This document shows, piece after piece, positions 36,470 through 46,326 of a stretch of DNA of 64,000 bases. How positions within the stretch are numbered: the stretch's first letter is position 1; each line of letters begins with the position of its first letter. The position numbers were made by a program, and so were the translations under genes. The notes under the pieces were generated by a model, which saw only the letters and a list, made by a program, of their open reading frames with translations, was not told the DNA's origin and did not search any database. The stretch comes from Gammaproteobacteria bacterium HGW-Gammaproteobacteria-15 (GTDB lineage Bacteria > Pseudomonadota > Gammaproteobacteria > Enterobacterales > Alteromonadaceae): positions 935,237 through 999,236 of the forward strand of contig PGZF01000001.1 in NCBI GenBank assembly GCA_002840125.1. Reading direction: 5' to 3'.

Positions 36470-37981
36470 TTAACCTTCGTTATAGGTTTCCAGGTTAGTT
36501 GCCATCGCTGCGCCGGACTTTTCCTTAGCACCGTCGCTGCGCATCTGGTCCAGCCGGTTCAGGTATTCCTGATCAATATCGTTGGTAACGTAGTTACCGT
36601 CAAATACCGAGGTTTCAAAGCGTTTAATTTCCGGGTTTTCCAGCCGCACAGCTTCTATCAAATCCGGCAGTGACTGAAAAATCAGGCCGTCAGCACCGAT
36701 AATGTTACAGATACTTTCCACATCATGGCCATGTGCAATAAGCTCATTGGCTGATGGCATATCAATACCATACACATTAGGAAAGCGGATTTCCGGTGCC
36801 GCTGAGGCAAAATATACTTTTTTCGCACCAGCTTCACGTGCCATATCAATAATTTGCTGTGACGTGGTACCACGCACTATTGAGTCGTCTACCAACAGCA
36901 CGTTTTTATCTTTAAACTCCTGCTTAATAGCATTGAGTTTACGTTTAACCGATTTTTTCCGCGCCTCCTGGCCAGGCATAATAAAGGTACGGCCAATATA
37001 GCGGTTTTTTACATAGCCCTGACGATATGGCAGGCCAAGCACAGTAGCTATCTGTAAGGCTGCATCGTTACTGGTTTCAGGGATAGGAATAACCACATCA
37101 ATATCCAGGTTAGCCCATTCACGTTTGATTTTCTGTCCCAGCATAGTGCCCATCGCCACGCGGGAGGCATATACCGAAATATTATCAATGGTGGAGTCTG
37201 GCCGGGCAAAATACACATACTCGAAAATACAGGGTGTGTAACTGGGGTTTTCGGCGCACTGGAAGCTGTGTAACTCGCCCTGTTCGGTGATATACACCGC
37301 TTCGCCAGGAGATACATCCCGCAGCACAGTAAAGCCGTCTGCATCCAGTGCAACGCTCTCAGATGCCACCATATACTCGGTGCCAAGAGCTGTTTCGCGC
37401 TTACCCATCACTAACGGGCGAATGCCATTAGGATCACGAAACGCCAGTAAACCGTGGCCGATAATCAGTGCCACAACTGCATAGCCACCTTTTACCTTGC
37501 GGTGCACATTGGCCACAGCACGGAAAATATGTTCAGCTTGTAACTCCATTACGCCACTGTTGTGCAGCTCATGCGCCAGCACATTTAACAACACTTCAGA
37601 GTCTGATGTGGTGTTTACGTGGCGGCGGGCCACACGGAAAATATCTTCTTTAAGAATGTGCGAGTTAGTCAGGTTGCCATTGTGCGCCAGCGCAATACCA
37701 AAAGGGCTATTGACATAAAACGGCTGTGCTTCTGCCGTGCTGGAAGAACCCGCTGTAGGGTAACGTACATGGCCAATGCCAATATTTCCCGCCAGACGTT
37801 GCATATGGCGGGCTTCGAACACATCTTTAACCAGCCCGTTCGCCTTGCGCAAGCGCAGCGTGTTGTGGTCAACGGTAACGATACCCGCAGCATCCTGCCC
37901 GCGATGCTGCAACACAGTTAAACCATCATACAGTGCCTGATTAACCGGATATTTCCCAACGATACCAACAATACCACACAT
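36470..37981 (-). CDS. purF: Amidophosphoribosyltransferase
   Basis: Predicted 503-residue enzyme for the first step of purine synthesis, converting PRPP and glutamine to phosphoribosylamine. Cys2 after the initiator Met (MCGIVGIVG) is the glutaminase nucleophile; the PRPP-binding loop is [20 protein letters not shown] near residue 365. Length agrees with E. coli PurF (505). It is 21 bp downstream of cvpA and the last gene of the conserved minus-strand block. No PurR site was identified with confidence. Confidence 0.98.
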   Translation of the reverse strand: MCGIVGIVGKYPVNQALYDGLTVLQHRGQDAAGIVTVDHNTLRLRKANGLVKDVFEARHMQRLAGNIGIGHVRYPTAGSSSTAEAQPFYVNSPFGIALAHNGNLTNSHILKEDIFRVARRHVNTTSDSEVLLNVLAHELHNSGVMELQAEHIFRAVANVHRKVKGGYAVVALIIGHGLLAFRDPNGIRPLVMGKRETALGTEYMVASESVALDADGFTVLRDVSPGEAVYITEQGELHSFQCAENPSYTPCIFEYVYFARPDSTIDNISVYASRVAMGTMLGQKIKREWANLDIDVVIPIPETSNDAALQIATVLGLPYRQGYVKNRYIGRTFIMPGQEARKKSVKRKLNAIKQEFKDKNVLLVDDSIVRGTTSQQIIDMAREAGAKKVYFASAAPEIRFPNVYGIDMPSANELIAHGHDVESICNIIGADGLIFQSLPDLIEAVRLENPEIKRFETSVFDGNYVTNDIDQEYLNRLDQMRSDGAKEKSGAAMATNLETYNEG

Positions 37982-38002
37982 GGATTTTCTTCCTCGCCAG
38001 CG

Positions 38003-38491
38003 TTAAGGCTTTTGCATAAAACTGGAATGGTTCTGCAAATATTCGAAGAACCATTCAATAATAAAACCGAATTCGGGGATCAGAGTTGATTGCTGCCACC
38101 AGTCGGCACTTGCCACCGGGGTAAAAGCGTCCATAAAAAACAATACGGCACTGACAACCAGCACTCCGCGCAGCGCACCAAATACCAGGCCTAATACCCG
38201 GTCTGTGCCTGACAAACCGGTAGACTGCACCAGTTTGCCAATAAGAAAATTAACTAGAGCGCCCACAATCAGGCTGCAGATAAATAAAATGGCTATGGCG
38301 CAGGCATTGCGCAGGGTTTCATCCTGCATGGAGGTAAATAAACCAGCCAGGTGGGGGTAATATTGGCTGGCAACAAAAAATGCCAGGATCCAGACAGCCA
38401 GTGAAATAGCTTCTTTGACAAAGCCTCGTACCAAGCTGATAACTGCAGATAACGCTATGATTGCCAAAATGGCAAAATCAACCCAGACCAT
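38003..38491 (-). CDS. cvpA: CvpA-family membrane protein
   Basis: Predicted 162-residue inner-membrane protein with four hydrophobic segments, starting [20 protein letters not shown], the conserved CvpA opening, and containing [20 protein letters not shown]. coli CvpA is needed for colicin V production and for bile resistance; its mechanism is unclear. It sits between the SPOR protein gene and purF, the same order as in E. coli (dedD-cvpA-purF). Confidence 0.95.
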   Translation of the reverse strand: MVWVDFAILAIIALSAVISLVRGFVKEAISLAVWILAFFVASQYYPHLAGLFTSMQDETLRNACAIAILFICSLIVGALVNFLIGKLVQSTGLSGTDRVLGLVFGALRGVLVVSAVLFFMDAFTPVASADWWQQSTLIPEFGFIIEWFFEYLQNHSSFMQKP

Positions 38492-38550
38492 TTGCTACCA
38501 AAGGTTGTTTGATGACGGCGCGCATTCTACCAAACACAGCGACTGCTTGG

Positions 38551-39180
38551 CTAATTATTTTCTGTCGGCTGATAACTCATTACGGATAACCGTTCAATAC
38601 CGGTTATTTGCTGAAGTTTGGGCAACTGCTGTTCCAGCCGCTCTTTTCTCAGCTCCGGGCCTACCAGTACACTGGTAAGTTTTACGCCCTGCGCGTTGGT
38701 TATCTCACGGGTAAAGGTAACAAAACCCGCCTGGCGCAATTTAGCTACCAGTGCATTGGCATTCTGAGCTTTGCTGAAACTCCCCACCCTGACTACCCAG
38801 CCAGCCTGCGCCAGCGCTTCATTAACCGGCCGTGTTGTTGCTGGCCTGTCTGCTGTAGGGGCCGTTACCTGGGTATAGCGCTGCGATGGCAAGCCATTAT
38901 CGTCTTTTGGTGTTTGTTCTGCCGTATCCAGCGCAGGCTCATCCACCGGCTCAGGTGTTACCTCAGAGCGCGCCTGTTCAAATGCTTGCTGATCAAAAGC
39001 CTGCTGTTGTGGCACGCCTTTAAATTCAGGACGATTTGGAATGACTTTAAAATCGTCTTTCACAACCTGTTTTTCACCATCGAGTAAATCAGGCAGAAAA
39101 ATGATACCGGCCAGTACCAGGATCACTGTACCGAGTAAACGATGTTTAAATGCGGGTGTCACTTTGCCTCCTGATGGCAT
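38551..39180 (-). CDS. dedD: SPOR-domain protein, DedD-like
   Basis: Predicted 209-residue bitopic inner-membrane protein. A single N-terminal transmembrane helix (HRLLGTVILVLAGIIFLPDL) is followed by a variable acidic and proline-rich linker and a C-terminal SPOR domain (AGWVVRVGSFSKAQNANALV to the end). SPOR domains bind denuded peptidoglycan at the division septum; DedD of E. coli is a divisome protein. It overlaps the end of folC by 22 bp, indicating translational coupling. Confidence 0.93.
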   Translation of the reverse strand: MPSGGKVTPAFKHRLLGTVILVLAGIIFLPDLLDGEKQVVKDDFKVIPNRPEFKGVPQQQAFDQQAFEQARSEVTPEPVDEPALDTAEQTPKDDNGLPSQRYTQVTAPTADRPATTRPVNEALAQAGWVVRVGSFSKAQNANALVAKLRQAGFVTFTREITNAQGVKLTSVLVGPELRKERLEQQLPKLQQITGIERLSVMSYQPTENN

Positions 39181-40472
39181 GACAGCACTGCTGACACTGT
39201 AATAAACGAACCAAACACAACCAGTAACTCATCACTTTGCAACCTTTGCTGCAACTGCTGATAAGCGCTTTGCGTATCTTCATGCAGTTGGGTTACCACA
39301 CCGTGCAGAGCCAGCACTTTATCGAGTTGCTCTGCAGTTGCGCCCCTTACTCCTTTGAGGCTGACAAGATGCCATTGTTCAAACAATGGCGTCAAGGGCA
39401 GCAATGTCTGCTCAATATCTTTATCTTTTAGCATACCAACCAACGCCAGTATACGCCTGAAACGCGGTTTAAGCAGCAGCAGTTGCTGAGCCAGGTAACG
39501 GGCTGACTGCGGATTGTGCGCCACATCGACAATAATAGCAGGCTGTTGTTGCAGCCATTGCATTCTGCCGGCCAGTGTCAGGCCGGCTAAAACGCTGCAT
39601 AATTGCTGTGGCGAAGGCAGCATATTAAGCTGCTCCAGCACCGCCAAACTACAAGCGGCGTTTTGTATCGGCAACGCCGGTACCGGCAGCTGATCAAACT
39701 GCTGGCTTACGCCTTGCCATTGCCAGCTTTGCTGTTGTTGCAGATACTGTTGCCCGTAATGGTTCTGGTAATGGTTCTGGTAATGATAGTCCCGCTGCAC
39801 CAATACCGTTTTGCACGCCAGCTCTGCAGCCTTGTGCAATACCGATTGGGGCAGGTTAAGCTCACCGATAATGGCGATACCACCGGCTCTGAACACACCG
39901 GCTTTTTCACGGCCAATGCTGTCGCGATCATTACCCAGCCAGTCCTGATGATCCAAATCTATAGTGGTAATAACGCTGATATCCGGCGAAATAATATTGG
40001 TTGCATCCAGCCGCCCGCCCAACCCGACTTCTATCAGGCAATACTCTGGCGACTGTTGTTGTAACAAACGAAATGCCACCAGCGTGGTGAATTCAAAATA
40101 CGTCAGGGCAATGTCCTGGCGCAGCGCTTCAACAAAAGCAAAAGCGGCTACCCAATCTGCGTCAGCGACATCCTGGCCATTAAGGCGTAAACGCTCGTTA
40201 AACTGCAGCAGATGCGGCGAGCTATACACCCCAACCGTTTTGCCCTGCGCCAGCAGCAGCTGCTCAATACAACAGGCGGTGGTGCCTTTGCCGTTGGTAC
40301 CGGCAATAAGTACCTTTTTACCCGGCAGATGCTGCAGGCCAGCTCTTGCAGCTACGGCGTGTACCCGCTCCAGCCCCAGTTCTATCTGGTGCACAGGATG
40401 GCTTTGTTCTATATAACAAAGCCAATCGGCCAGGCTTTGGCACGATTGGCTGTTCAGTACTGTAGTTGACAT
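39159..40472 (-). CDS. folC: Dihydrofolate synthase/folylpolyglutamate synthase
   Basis: Predicted 437-residue bifunctional ATP-dependent ligase adding glutamate to dihydropteroate and folates. The P-loop is IAGTNGKGTTACCIEQLL (about residue 55), SSPHLLQFNERLRLNG and FEFTTLVAF follow, and VDVAHNPQSARYLAQQ marks the C-terminal domain. A Gln/Tyr/Asn-rich insertion around residue 225-245 is slightly unusual (encoded by a short near-tandem repeat at 39760-39785). It follows accD by 6 bp and overlaps dedD. Confidence 0.96.
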   Translation of the reverse strand: MSTTVLNSQSCQSLADWLCYIEQSHPVHQIELGLERVHAVAARAGLQHLPGKKVLIAGTNGKGTTACCIEQLLLAQGKTVGVYSSPHLLQFNERLRLNGQDVADADWVAAFAFVEALRQDIALTYFEFTTLVAFRLLQQQSPEYCLIEVGLGGRLDATNIISPDISVITTIDLDHQDWLGNDRDSIGREKAGVFRAGGIAIIGELNLPQSVLHKAAELACKTVLVQRDYHYQNHYQNHYGQQYLQQQQSWQWQGVSQQFDQLPVPALPIQNAACSLAVLEQLNMLPSPQQLCSVLAGLTLAGRMQWLQQQPAIIVDVAHNPQSARYLAQQLLLLKPRFRRILALVGMLKDKDIEQTLLPLTPLFEQWHLVSLKGVRGATAEQLDKVLALHGVVTQLHEDTQSAYQQLQQRLQSDELLVVFGSFITVSAVLSCHQEAK

Positions 40473-40478
40473 AACACC

Positions 40479-41354
40479 TTAAGCGGCGTTGTGCTCCGAC
40501 ACAGGAGCAGGCAGCTGCATAAACTTCGCGACTAATCGCGCAATTGTATCGCGCATTTTGCGCCGGTCAACAATCATATCAATAGCACCATGTTCCAGCA
40601 GGAATTCACTGCGCTGGAAACCTTCCGGTAGCTTTTCACGTACCGTTTGTTCAATAACCCGTGGGCCGGCAAAACCAATGAGTGCTTTGGGCTCGCCAAT
40701 GTTTACATCACCCAGCATTGCAAGGCTGGCTGATACACCGCCCATAGTCGGGTCGGTTAACACTGAAATGTATGGCAGGCCTGCTTCACTCATTTTAGCC
40801 AGCGCAGCACTGGTTTTTGCCATCTGCATCAGAGAAAACAGCGCTTCCTGCATACGGGCACCGCCGCTGGCAGAAAAACAAACAAAAGGGACTTTGTGTT
40901 TTAAGGCATGTTCCACACCGGCAACAAACTTGGCACCCACCACTGAGGCCATTGAACCGCCCATAAACTCAAACTCAAATGATGCAGCAACAATAGGCAT
41001 ACCTTTTAAGGTGCCATGCATTACCACCATGGCGTCTTTTTCATTGGTATCTTTTTGTGCAGCAGTAATACGGTCTTTATAGCGCTTACTGTCTTTAAAC
41101 TTAAGTAAATCCTGCGGTTCAAGCTCTGCAGCCAATTCTTTAGTGGTGTTGGCATCTAAAAAGCTGGTTAAGCGTGAGCGGGCCGACACCCGCATATGAT
41201 GATCGCACTTGGGGCATACACCAAGATTACGATCTAAATCTGCTTTATATAATACCGCTTCACAAGATGTGCATTTGGTCCAGACACCTTCCGGGATATT
41301 TCGACGCGCGGAAGAAGAGGATGTTCTGGGCAGGATTTTTTCTAACCAACTCAT
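40479..41354 (-). CDS. accD: Acetyl-CoA carboxylase carboxyltransferase beta subunit
   Basis: Predicted 291-residue subunit that with AccA transfers the carboxyl group to acetyl-CoA in fatty-acid synthesis. The N-terminal four-cysteine zinc finger is visible ([19 protein letters not shown] and CPKCDHHMR). The crotonase-like core includes [19 protein letters not shown] and [20 protein letters not shown]. Length is near that of E. coli AccD (304). The dedA gene found between truA and accD in E. coli is absent; a terminator lies there instead. Confidence 0.98.
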   Translation of the reverse strand: MSWLEKILPRTSSSSARRNIPEGVWTKCTSCEAVLYKADLDRNLGVCPKCDHHMRVSARSRLTSFLDANTTKELAAELEPQDLLKFKDSKRYKDRITAAQKDTNEKDAMVVMHGTLKGMPIVAASFEFEFMGGSMASVVGAKFVAGVEHALKHKVPFVCFSASGGARMQEALFSLMQMAKTSAALAKMSEAGLPYISVLTDPTMGGVSASLAMLGDVNIGEPKALIGFAGPRVIEQTVREKLPEGFQRSEFLLEHGAIDMIVDRRKMRDTIARLVAKFMQLPAPVSEHNAA

Positions 41355-41407
41355 AAATGTTTCCTATAGGTAACAGCACCGCGTACTCGCCATGCCGTAA
41401 ATACGTT

Positions 41408-41437
41408 AAAAAACGCCGAAATTCAGTAAACCGGCGC
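41408..41437 (-). terminator. Terminator after truA
   Basis: On the minus strand GCGCCG pairs with CGGCG across a 13-base loop and is followed by TTTTTTAACG. It lies between truA and accD and splits the block into at least two transcripts. Confidence 0.7.
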
Positions 41438-41516
41438 TATTAAAGCACAAAACTGACGCTACATAATATAAAAAACTGGTCTTAGTAGTACAAGCCGTAA
41501 GGCAGCCAAACCGCCG

Positions 41517-42302
41517 TTAGTCTGGTAAAAACAACGGGCCGGTTAGCGCTTTGGGTAAAGCAAAGTGCGCGGGGTAATCTACATCCACCAGATAAAGCCC
41601 ACCGGGTTTAGCCGTGGCTGCTGCCAGATTACGATCTTTGGCCGCCAATAGTTCAGCAATCCACTCTGGCGGGCGGTTTTTCATGCCGACTTCCAACAAG
41701 CTACCGGTAATATTGCGCACCATATGATGCAAAAACGCGTTGGCTTTAATATCCAGAATAATATAGTCGCCCTGCCTGCTAATACGTAAGTGATGCACAT
41801 TACGAAACGGGCTATGTGACTGGCATTGCATGGCCCTAAACGAACTGAAATCCTGCTCGCCCAGTAAATACCCGCCGGCCTGCTGCATTAAATCGGTATC
41901 AAGGCTTTGGTGATAGTGGCTTAACCCGGCGCGCAATATGGCCGGGCGGAATTTATGATTATAAATGATATAGCGGTAACGGCGGGCTGTGGCGCTAAAA
42001 CGGGCGTGAAAATCATCAGGCACTGTTTTTGCCCAGCGCACGGCGATGGCATCAGGTAACTGGGCATTAGTGCCCATTACCCAGGCTTTATCATCACGCA
42101 CAGCAGTGGTATCAAAATGCACTACCTGCCCGGTGGCATGAACACCGGCATCAGTACGGCCGGCACAAAACAATTCTACCGGCTGGTTAGCCACTTTAGA
42201 CAGCGCAATTTCCAGCTCCTGCTGTACGCTGTTTACTTCACGCTGACGCTGCCAGCCATAAAAGCCAGCCCCATCGTACTCAATACCTAACGCAATGCGC
42301 AT
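41517..42302 (-). CDS. truA: tRNA pseudouridine(38-40) synthase
   Basis: Predicted 261-residue enzyme isomerising uridines 38-40 in the anticodon arm. The catalytic Asp is in [19 protein letters not shown] (residue about 60). [11 protein letters not shown] near the C-terminus and [20 protein letters not shown] are conserved. It lies 63 bp downstream of fimV on the same strand, as in Pseudomonas and Shewanella. Confidence 0.97.
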   Translation of the reverse strand: MRIALGIEYDGAGFYGWQRQREVNSVQQELEIALSKVANQPVELFCAGRTDAGVHATGQVVHFDTTAVRDDKAWVMGTNAQLPDAIAVRWAKTVPDDFHARFSATARRYRYIIYNHKFRPAILRAGLSHYHQSLDTDLMQQAGGYLLGEQDFSSFRAMQCQSHSPFRNVHHLRISRQGDYIILDIKANAFLHHMVRNITGSLLEVGMKNRPPEWIAELLAAKDRNLAAATAKPGGLYLVDVDYPAHFALPKALTGPLFLPD

Positions 42303-42365
42303 GCCATCCCCCTGTTAAACGGCGGCGATTATACCGCAACCGCCATCAATATGCAGTGTTGGCGG

Positions 42366-45065
42366 TTATTCGGCTTGCTTGAGTTTCGCAGCTTCAGTTT
42401 TTACGTTTTGTGGGGCGTCAGAGCTAAGAATGTCATCGAGCAACATAGTGGCACTTTCTTTATCGTCAATTTCGATATAAGCCCGTACCAGGTCAAGTTT
42501 GGCAGCATAGCCGTTATCTTCTCTGTCAACATCGCGTTGTTCGTGTTCGCCAATAATATCGGCAAACTCGTCCAGCCCTACATCCACATTTAATTTGTTA
42601 AACCGCTCCGGGTCCAGCTCCTGCTGTTCGGCACTGGCCAGCAACTTGTCAATTTCAACAAAATCGTCGTCGGCAAAATCAAAGTCTTCTGCTATTGGCG
42701 CGGCTATGGTGTCAGTGCCATCTGTCAGGTTGAAACCGGCCTCTTCATCTGCAGTGGCGTCTGTCAGTTCAAGATTATCGGCCATTGCCTCCAGTTCGGT
42801 CATCAACGTATCAAACTGTGCCTCAGGCAGCGGATCCAGCTCTATTTCAACCGCTTCGTCAGTCAAAGCCTCATTGATGTCAGACAACTCAAAAGCCGGA
42901 TCAAACTCATCGAGCAGATCATCATCAGCCAGTTCCAGCTCTGGGTATTGCTCAAGTATCTTGCTGGGGTTTTCTACCGATAATGCAGCTTCTGATGGCC
43001 GGCTGACAGAACTGTCATCCAAGGCTGTCAGATCAAGGTTCTGCAGCGTTTTATTTTCTGCCTTTAAAACCTCTGCATCATCAACCAGCGCATCATCAAG
43101 GAGAGTATCCTCAAGAAGAGTATCATCCAGCTCACTCAGCCCCGTATCAATTGCTGCAATATCAATTGGTGTAGCGTCAACTGCTGTACTGTCAGTGGGT
43201 TTACTGCCAGGAGCGTCAGCCAGTTCGCTGTCTTGTTCTGGCAACAAAGGCTCCAGCCCAATATCCTGCGGCGTAACCGTATTAACCGCAGCATTATCTT
43301 CAGTTGCCAGGTCGTCAAGTGTGTCGACCTGATCCAGCAGTTCACTCAGTTCTGCATTTAGCAGTGCTTCATCATCATCTGTCAGTTCATACTCTGGTAT
43401 CACTTCAAACTGCGCAGCTTCACTTTCAGCCACCAGGCTTTCGGCAAACTCTTCGAGCTCTGAGCTGTCAAAGCTTTGCTCTGGTTCTGCCAGCAAAGCG
43501 TCATCCAGGGTAATGTCCTGCTCAGCTTCAGCATTGCTGGTTTCAGTATCCGCTTCCGGTTCAGCTGATACCGGAGCTGGCCGGGCCAGCGCGGCCAGCA
43601 TATCCTGTTCTTGTCCGGTCAGTTCAGCCAGTTCATCGTCATCTTCATCCAGCGCAACTTCTTCAATCAGATCATCAATATCAAACTCATCAAAGGTTTC
43701 ATCCTCTGGTGCCGCATCGCTGGTTACGTCTGGCTGGATATCAGGCTCACTTAATATATCGTCCTGACTGTCGTCGTTGTCGGCCAACTCTACAATGGTG
43801 TCATCGTCATCGGCTGCAGCAAACAGGGCAGATAAATCGCTGTCAGACAAAATATTGTTGGCATCAAACGTCTCATCCGGCTTTGTTGGCTGCTCTGCTG
43901 GTTTGGTATCTGCCGTTGGCAACAAACTGTCATCTTCAAAAGTCAGTGCATCGTCAAACTGCAGCAAATCGCTGTCGACACCGCTGTCTGCCGCTAAAAT
44001 TGTGTCATCTACGAAGGCGTCTTCAAGTAATGCATCATCAATTTCGAACAGGCTTTCATCCAGATCATCATTTTCCTCCAGCGGCGGCAGGGGTGAATGA
44101 TAGGTTGGGTCTGCCTGTGGCTCGGTACGGGCAGCATTAATCACTTCTTCTGTTTTCTGGCCACGCTTTTTCACCCACAGCAGTATGCTAAACAATACCA
44201 GCAATGCCGGTACACAAGCAGCAAGGATCCAGCTTAGCGGGTTTTGCAGCACACTTTGCCAGGTAGAACTTTGCGTTGCAGTCTCTTTTGCTGCGGCTTC
44301 GTCATCAGCTCGGGCTTGGAGTAATGTCGCCTGCTGTTGCACTAAAAGCTCAATTTGCTGCTGAATCTGGCTGTCATCACTCAGCTCTGCTTTTAATAAT
44401 TCCAGTTCTTGCTGTAACTTGGTTAAACTGGTTTTTAGCTGCAAATTTTCCTGCACCATGGTTTCAACCAGTTGCATTGAATCAGCAAACTGGCTGCGTA
44501 AACCATCAAGTTGCTGCCGCTGTTGCTCGTCCAGCCGCTTTAACTCTGCCTGCCATTGCGGCACCGCACTAACCGCCGCGGCGCTAGTGCTGTTGCTATT
44601 GCTGGTACTGGCGCGAGGCACTGCCTTTGGCGCGGCAGCTTTTTGCCGCTGTGCCCAGATTTGGTCGTCCTGCTCGGCTTTTTGTCTGGCAATGGCAACG
44701 TCAACCTGCTGAATCTCCTGCAGCGATGGCAATACCAGGATAGCGCCGGGTTTTAAGTGATTAAGATTATTCTCAAGAAATGCATCGGGGTTTTTCAGGT
44801 ATAGCGCATACATCACCTGATACAGGCTGATGTTGCCAGCAGGTTTAACCCGTTCGGCTACGCGCCACAGCGTGTCGGCCGGGCTTAACGGGCCAATCTG
44901 CTCAGCTGGTGCAACGGTATCAGAATCACGCGGTCCACGGATTTGCGATGGAGTAACCGTATCTGAACCTCGCGGCCCACGAATTTGGGTTGTATTTTCC
45001 TGGGCTTGCAAAGACGACGAAAAATTGACAAGCACAGTAATCAGTAAAACAAATAACCAAGGCAT
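42366..45065 (-). CDS. fimV: FimV-like polar scaffold / peptidoglycan-binding protein
   Basis: Predicted 899-residue inner-membrane protein. A signal peptide (to about residue 21) is followed by a LysM-like FimV N-domain (LSPADTLWRVAERV ... LKPGAILVLPS), a coiled-coil Gln/Leu-rich stretch around 170-260, a transmembrane helix SWILAACVPALLVLFSILLW near 290, a very acidic low-complexity region, and the C-terminal FimV/TPR segment YAAKLDLVRAYIEIDDKES. FimV (HubP in Vibrio) organises the cell pole, type IV pili and twitching. The acidic region is rich in Asp, Glu, Leu and Ala. Gene order asd-fimV-truA is characteristic. Confidence 0.93.
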   Translation of the reverse strand: MPWLFVLLITVLVNFSSSLQAQENTTQIRGPRGSDTVTPSQIRGPRDSDTVAPAEQIGPLSPADTLWRVAERVKPAGNISLYQVMYALYLKNPDAFLENNLNHLKPGAILVLPSLQEIQQVDVAIARQKAEQDDQIWAQRQKAAAPKAVPRASTSNSNSTSAAAVSAVPQWQAELKRLDEQQRQQLDGLRSQFADSMQLVETMVQENLQLKTSLTKLQQELELLKAELSDDSQIQQQIELLVQQQATLLQARADDEAAAKETATQSSTWQSVLQNPLSWILAACVPALLVLFSILLWVKKRGQKTEEVINAARTEPQADPTYHSPLPPLEENDDLDESLFEIDDALLEDAFVDDTILAADSGVDSDLLQFDDALTFEDDSLLPTADTKPAEQPTKPDETFDANNILSDSDLSALFAAADDDDTIVELADNDDSQDDILSEPDIQPDVTSDAAPEDETFDEFDIDDLIEEVALDEDDDELAELTGQEQDMLAALARPAPVSAEPEADTETSNAEAEQDITLDDALLAEPEQSFDSSELEEFAESLVAESEAAQFEVIPEYELTDDDEALLNAELSELLDQVDTLDDLATEDNAAVNTVTPQDIGLEPLLPEQDSELADAPGSKPTDSTAVDATPIDIAAIDTGLSELDDTLLEDTLLDDALVDDAEVLKAENKTLQNLDLTALDDSSVSRPSEAALSVENPSKILEQYPELELADDDLLDEFDPAFELSDINEALTDEAVEIELDPLPEAQFDTLMTELEAMADNLELTDATADEEAGFNLTDGTDTIAAPIAEDFDFADDDFVEIDKLLASAEQQELDPERFNKLNVDVGLDEFADIIGEHEQRDVDREDNGYAAKLDLVRAYIEIDDKESATMLLDDILSSDAPQNVKTEAAKLKQAE
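44904..44987 (-). repeat. Tandem 42-bp repeat in fimV (14-residue unit)
   Basis: Residues 27-40 (QIRGPRGSDTVTPS) and 41-54 (QIRGPRDSDTVAPA) are consecutive copies of the segment that precedes the LysM-like domain (QIGPLSPADTLW at 56-67). The DNA copies differ mostly at silent or conservative positions, so the duplication is not recent. Confidence 0.8.
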
Positions 45066-45254
45066 TAATGTCCCCTACCCCAAAATCAGGCGCATTTACA
45101 GAAGAAATCGGCAGCAACCGCAGTAATCTTTAGGGCTACCTGCAAATGACCTGCAAACACCGTTCCAACTATATGTGGTAACTAAATGCTGAAAATATAA
45201 AGCAAGGCGGCCATTCTGACCAGTGTTAAAAAAACGTAGTAAAATTAACCGGGC

Positions 45255-45285
45255 ATAAAAACAACAAGGCCCCATCCGGGGCCTT
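45255..45285 (-). terminator. Terminator after asd
   Basis: AAGGCCCC and GGGGCCTT form an 8-bp stem with a 4-base loop, followed on the minus strand by GTTGTTTTTATG. The rest of 45066-45254 shows no gene and probably carries the fimV promoter. Confidence 0.8.
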
Positions 45286-45292
45286 AACATTA

Positions 45293-46312
45293 CTAGAGGT
45301 AATCGCGGATAAGATGCTCTGCAATCTGAATACTGTTTGTAGCGGCGCCTTTGCGGATGTTATCTGCGACAACCCACAGGTTTATGCCATTTTCATGCGA
45401 TAAATCCTGGCGGATCCGACCAACAAATACATCATCTTTACCGGCAGCACTGCATACCTGGGTGGGGAAATCGGCATTGTTCTCCAGTAACACCACGCCA
45501 GGTGCATCAGCCAGTAACGCTTTGACCTGCTCAACGCTGATGGGCATCCGGGTTTCAATATGTACCGCCTCGGCGTGGCCAAAAAACACCGGCACCCGCA
45601 CCGCAGTGGCGTTAACAGAAATGTTGTCATCACCGAAAATTTTCTGCGTTTCCCAGTGCATTTTCATTTCTTCTTTGGTGTAGCCGTTGTCCATAAACAC
45701 ATCAATTTGCGGGATCACATTAAAGGCGATCTGGCGGGCAAATTGGCCTTCTTTCTCAATTGGCCGGCCATTCATCAGTTGGGCGGCTTCATGGGCTAAG
45801 GCTTCAACAGCTTCTTGGCCTGCACCACTAACCGACTGATAAGTTGCTACATTAATCCTGCTGATCCCTACCGCATCATAAATAGGCTTTAACGCCACCA
45901 ACATCTGAATAGTTGAACAATTCGGGTTGGCAATAATATTGCGGTTGCGGTAATCGGCAATAGCATGGGCATTAACTTCCGGCACCACCAACGGGATATC
46001 CGGCTCGTAGCGGTAATGCGAGGTATTGTCGATCACCACACAGCCAGCATCAGCTGCCTTAGGTGCGTAAATTGCCGATACATTGCCACCGGCAGAGAAC
46101 AAACCAATTTGGGCTTTTGACCAGTCGAAGGTTTCTGCGTCAATAACCTTAATTTTTTTACCCTTGAACGTCACGGTACCACCAGCAGATCGGCTGCTGG
46201 CTAATGGGAACAGTTCAGCAACCGGAAAGTCGCGCTGTTCCAGAATTTCAATTAAATGTTGTCCCACTAACCCTGTTGCACCTAAAACGGCAACATTATA
46301 TTGCGAAGCCAT
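45293..46312 (-). CDS. asd: Aspartate-semialdehyde dehydrogenase
   Basis: Predicted 339-residue NADPH enzyme reducing aspartyl phosphate to aspartate semialdehyde for lysine, methionine, threonine and diaminopimelate synthesis. NAD(P) loop VLGATGLVGQHLIEIL; catalytic Cys in NPNCSTIQMLVALKPI near residue 132; a second-half active His in GHAEAVHIETRM. At this position E. coli carries usg, a paralogue that lacks activity, but the intact catalytic cysteine here argues for a working enzyme. It follows pdxB by 14 bp. Confidence 0.94.
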   Translation of the reverse strand: MASQYNVAVLGATGLVGQHLIEILEQRDFPVAELFPLASSRSAGGTVTFKGKKIKVIDAETFDWSKAQIGLFSAGGNVSAIYAPKAADAGCVVIDNTSHYRYEPDIPLVVPEVNAHAIADYRNRNIIANPNCSTIQMLVALKPIYDAVGISRINVATYQSVSGAGQEAVEALAHEAAQLMNGRPIEKEGQFARQIAFNVIPQIDVFMDNGYTKEEMKMHWETQKIFGDDNISVNATAVRVPVFFGHAEAVHIETRMPISVEQVKALLADAPGVVLLENNADFPTQVCSAAGKDDVFVGRIRQDLSHENGINLWVVADNIRKGAATNSIQIAEHLIRDYL

Positions 46313-46326
46313 GACAGTTCCTCTAG

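Noticed and set aside
39760-39785. Near-tandem repeat GGTTCTGGTAAT inside folC
   Set aside because: Two copies in frame coding a small Gln/Asn/Tyr/His insertion; likely simple slippage, not a separate element.
42595-43332. 245-codon plus-strand frame rich in Ser
   Set aside because: It is antisense to the acidic region of fimV; Ser-rich shadow of Asp/Glu codons with no ribosome site or known domain.
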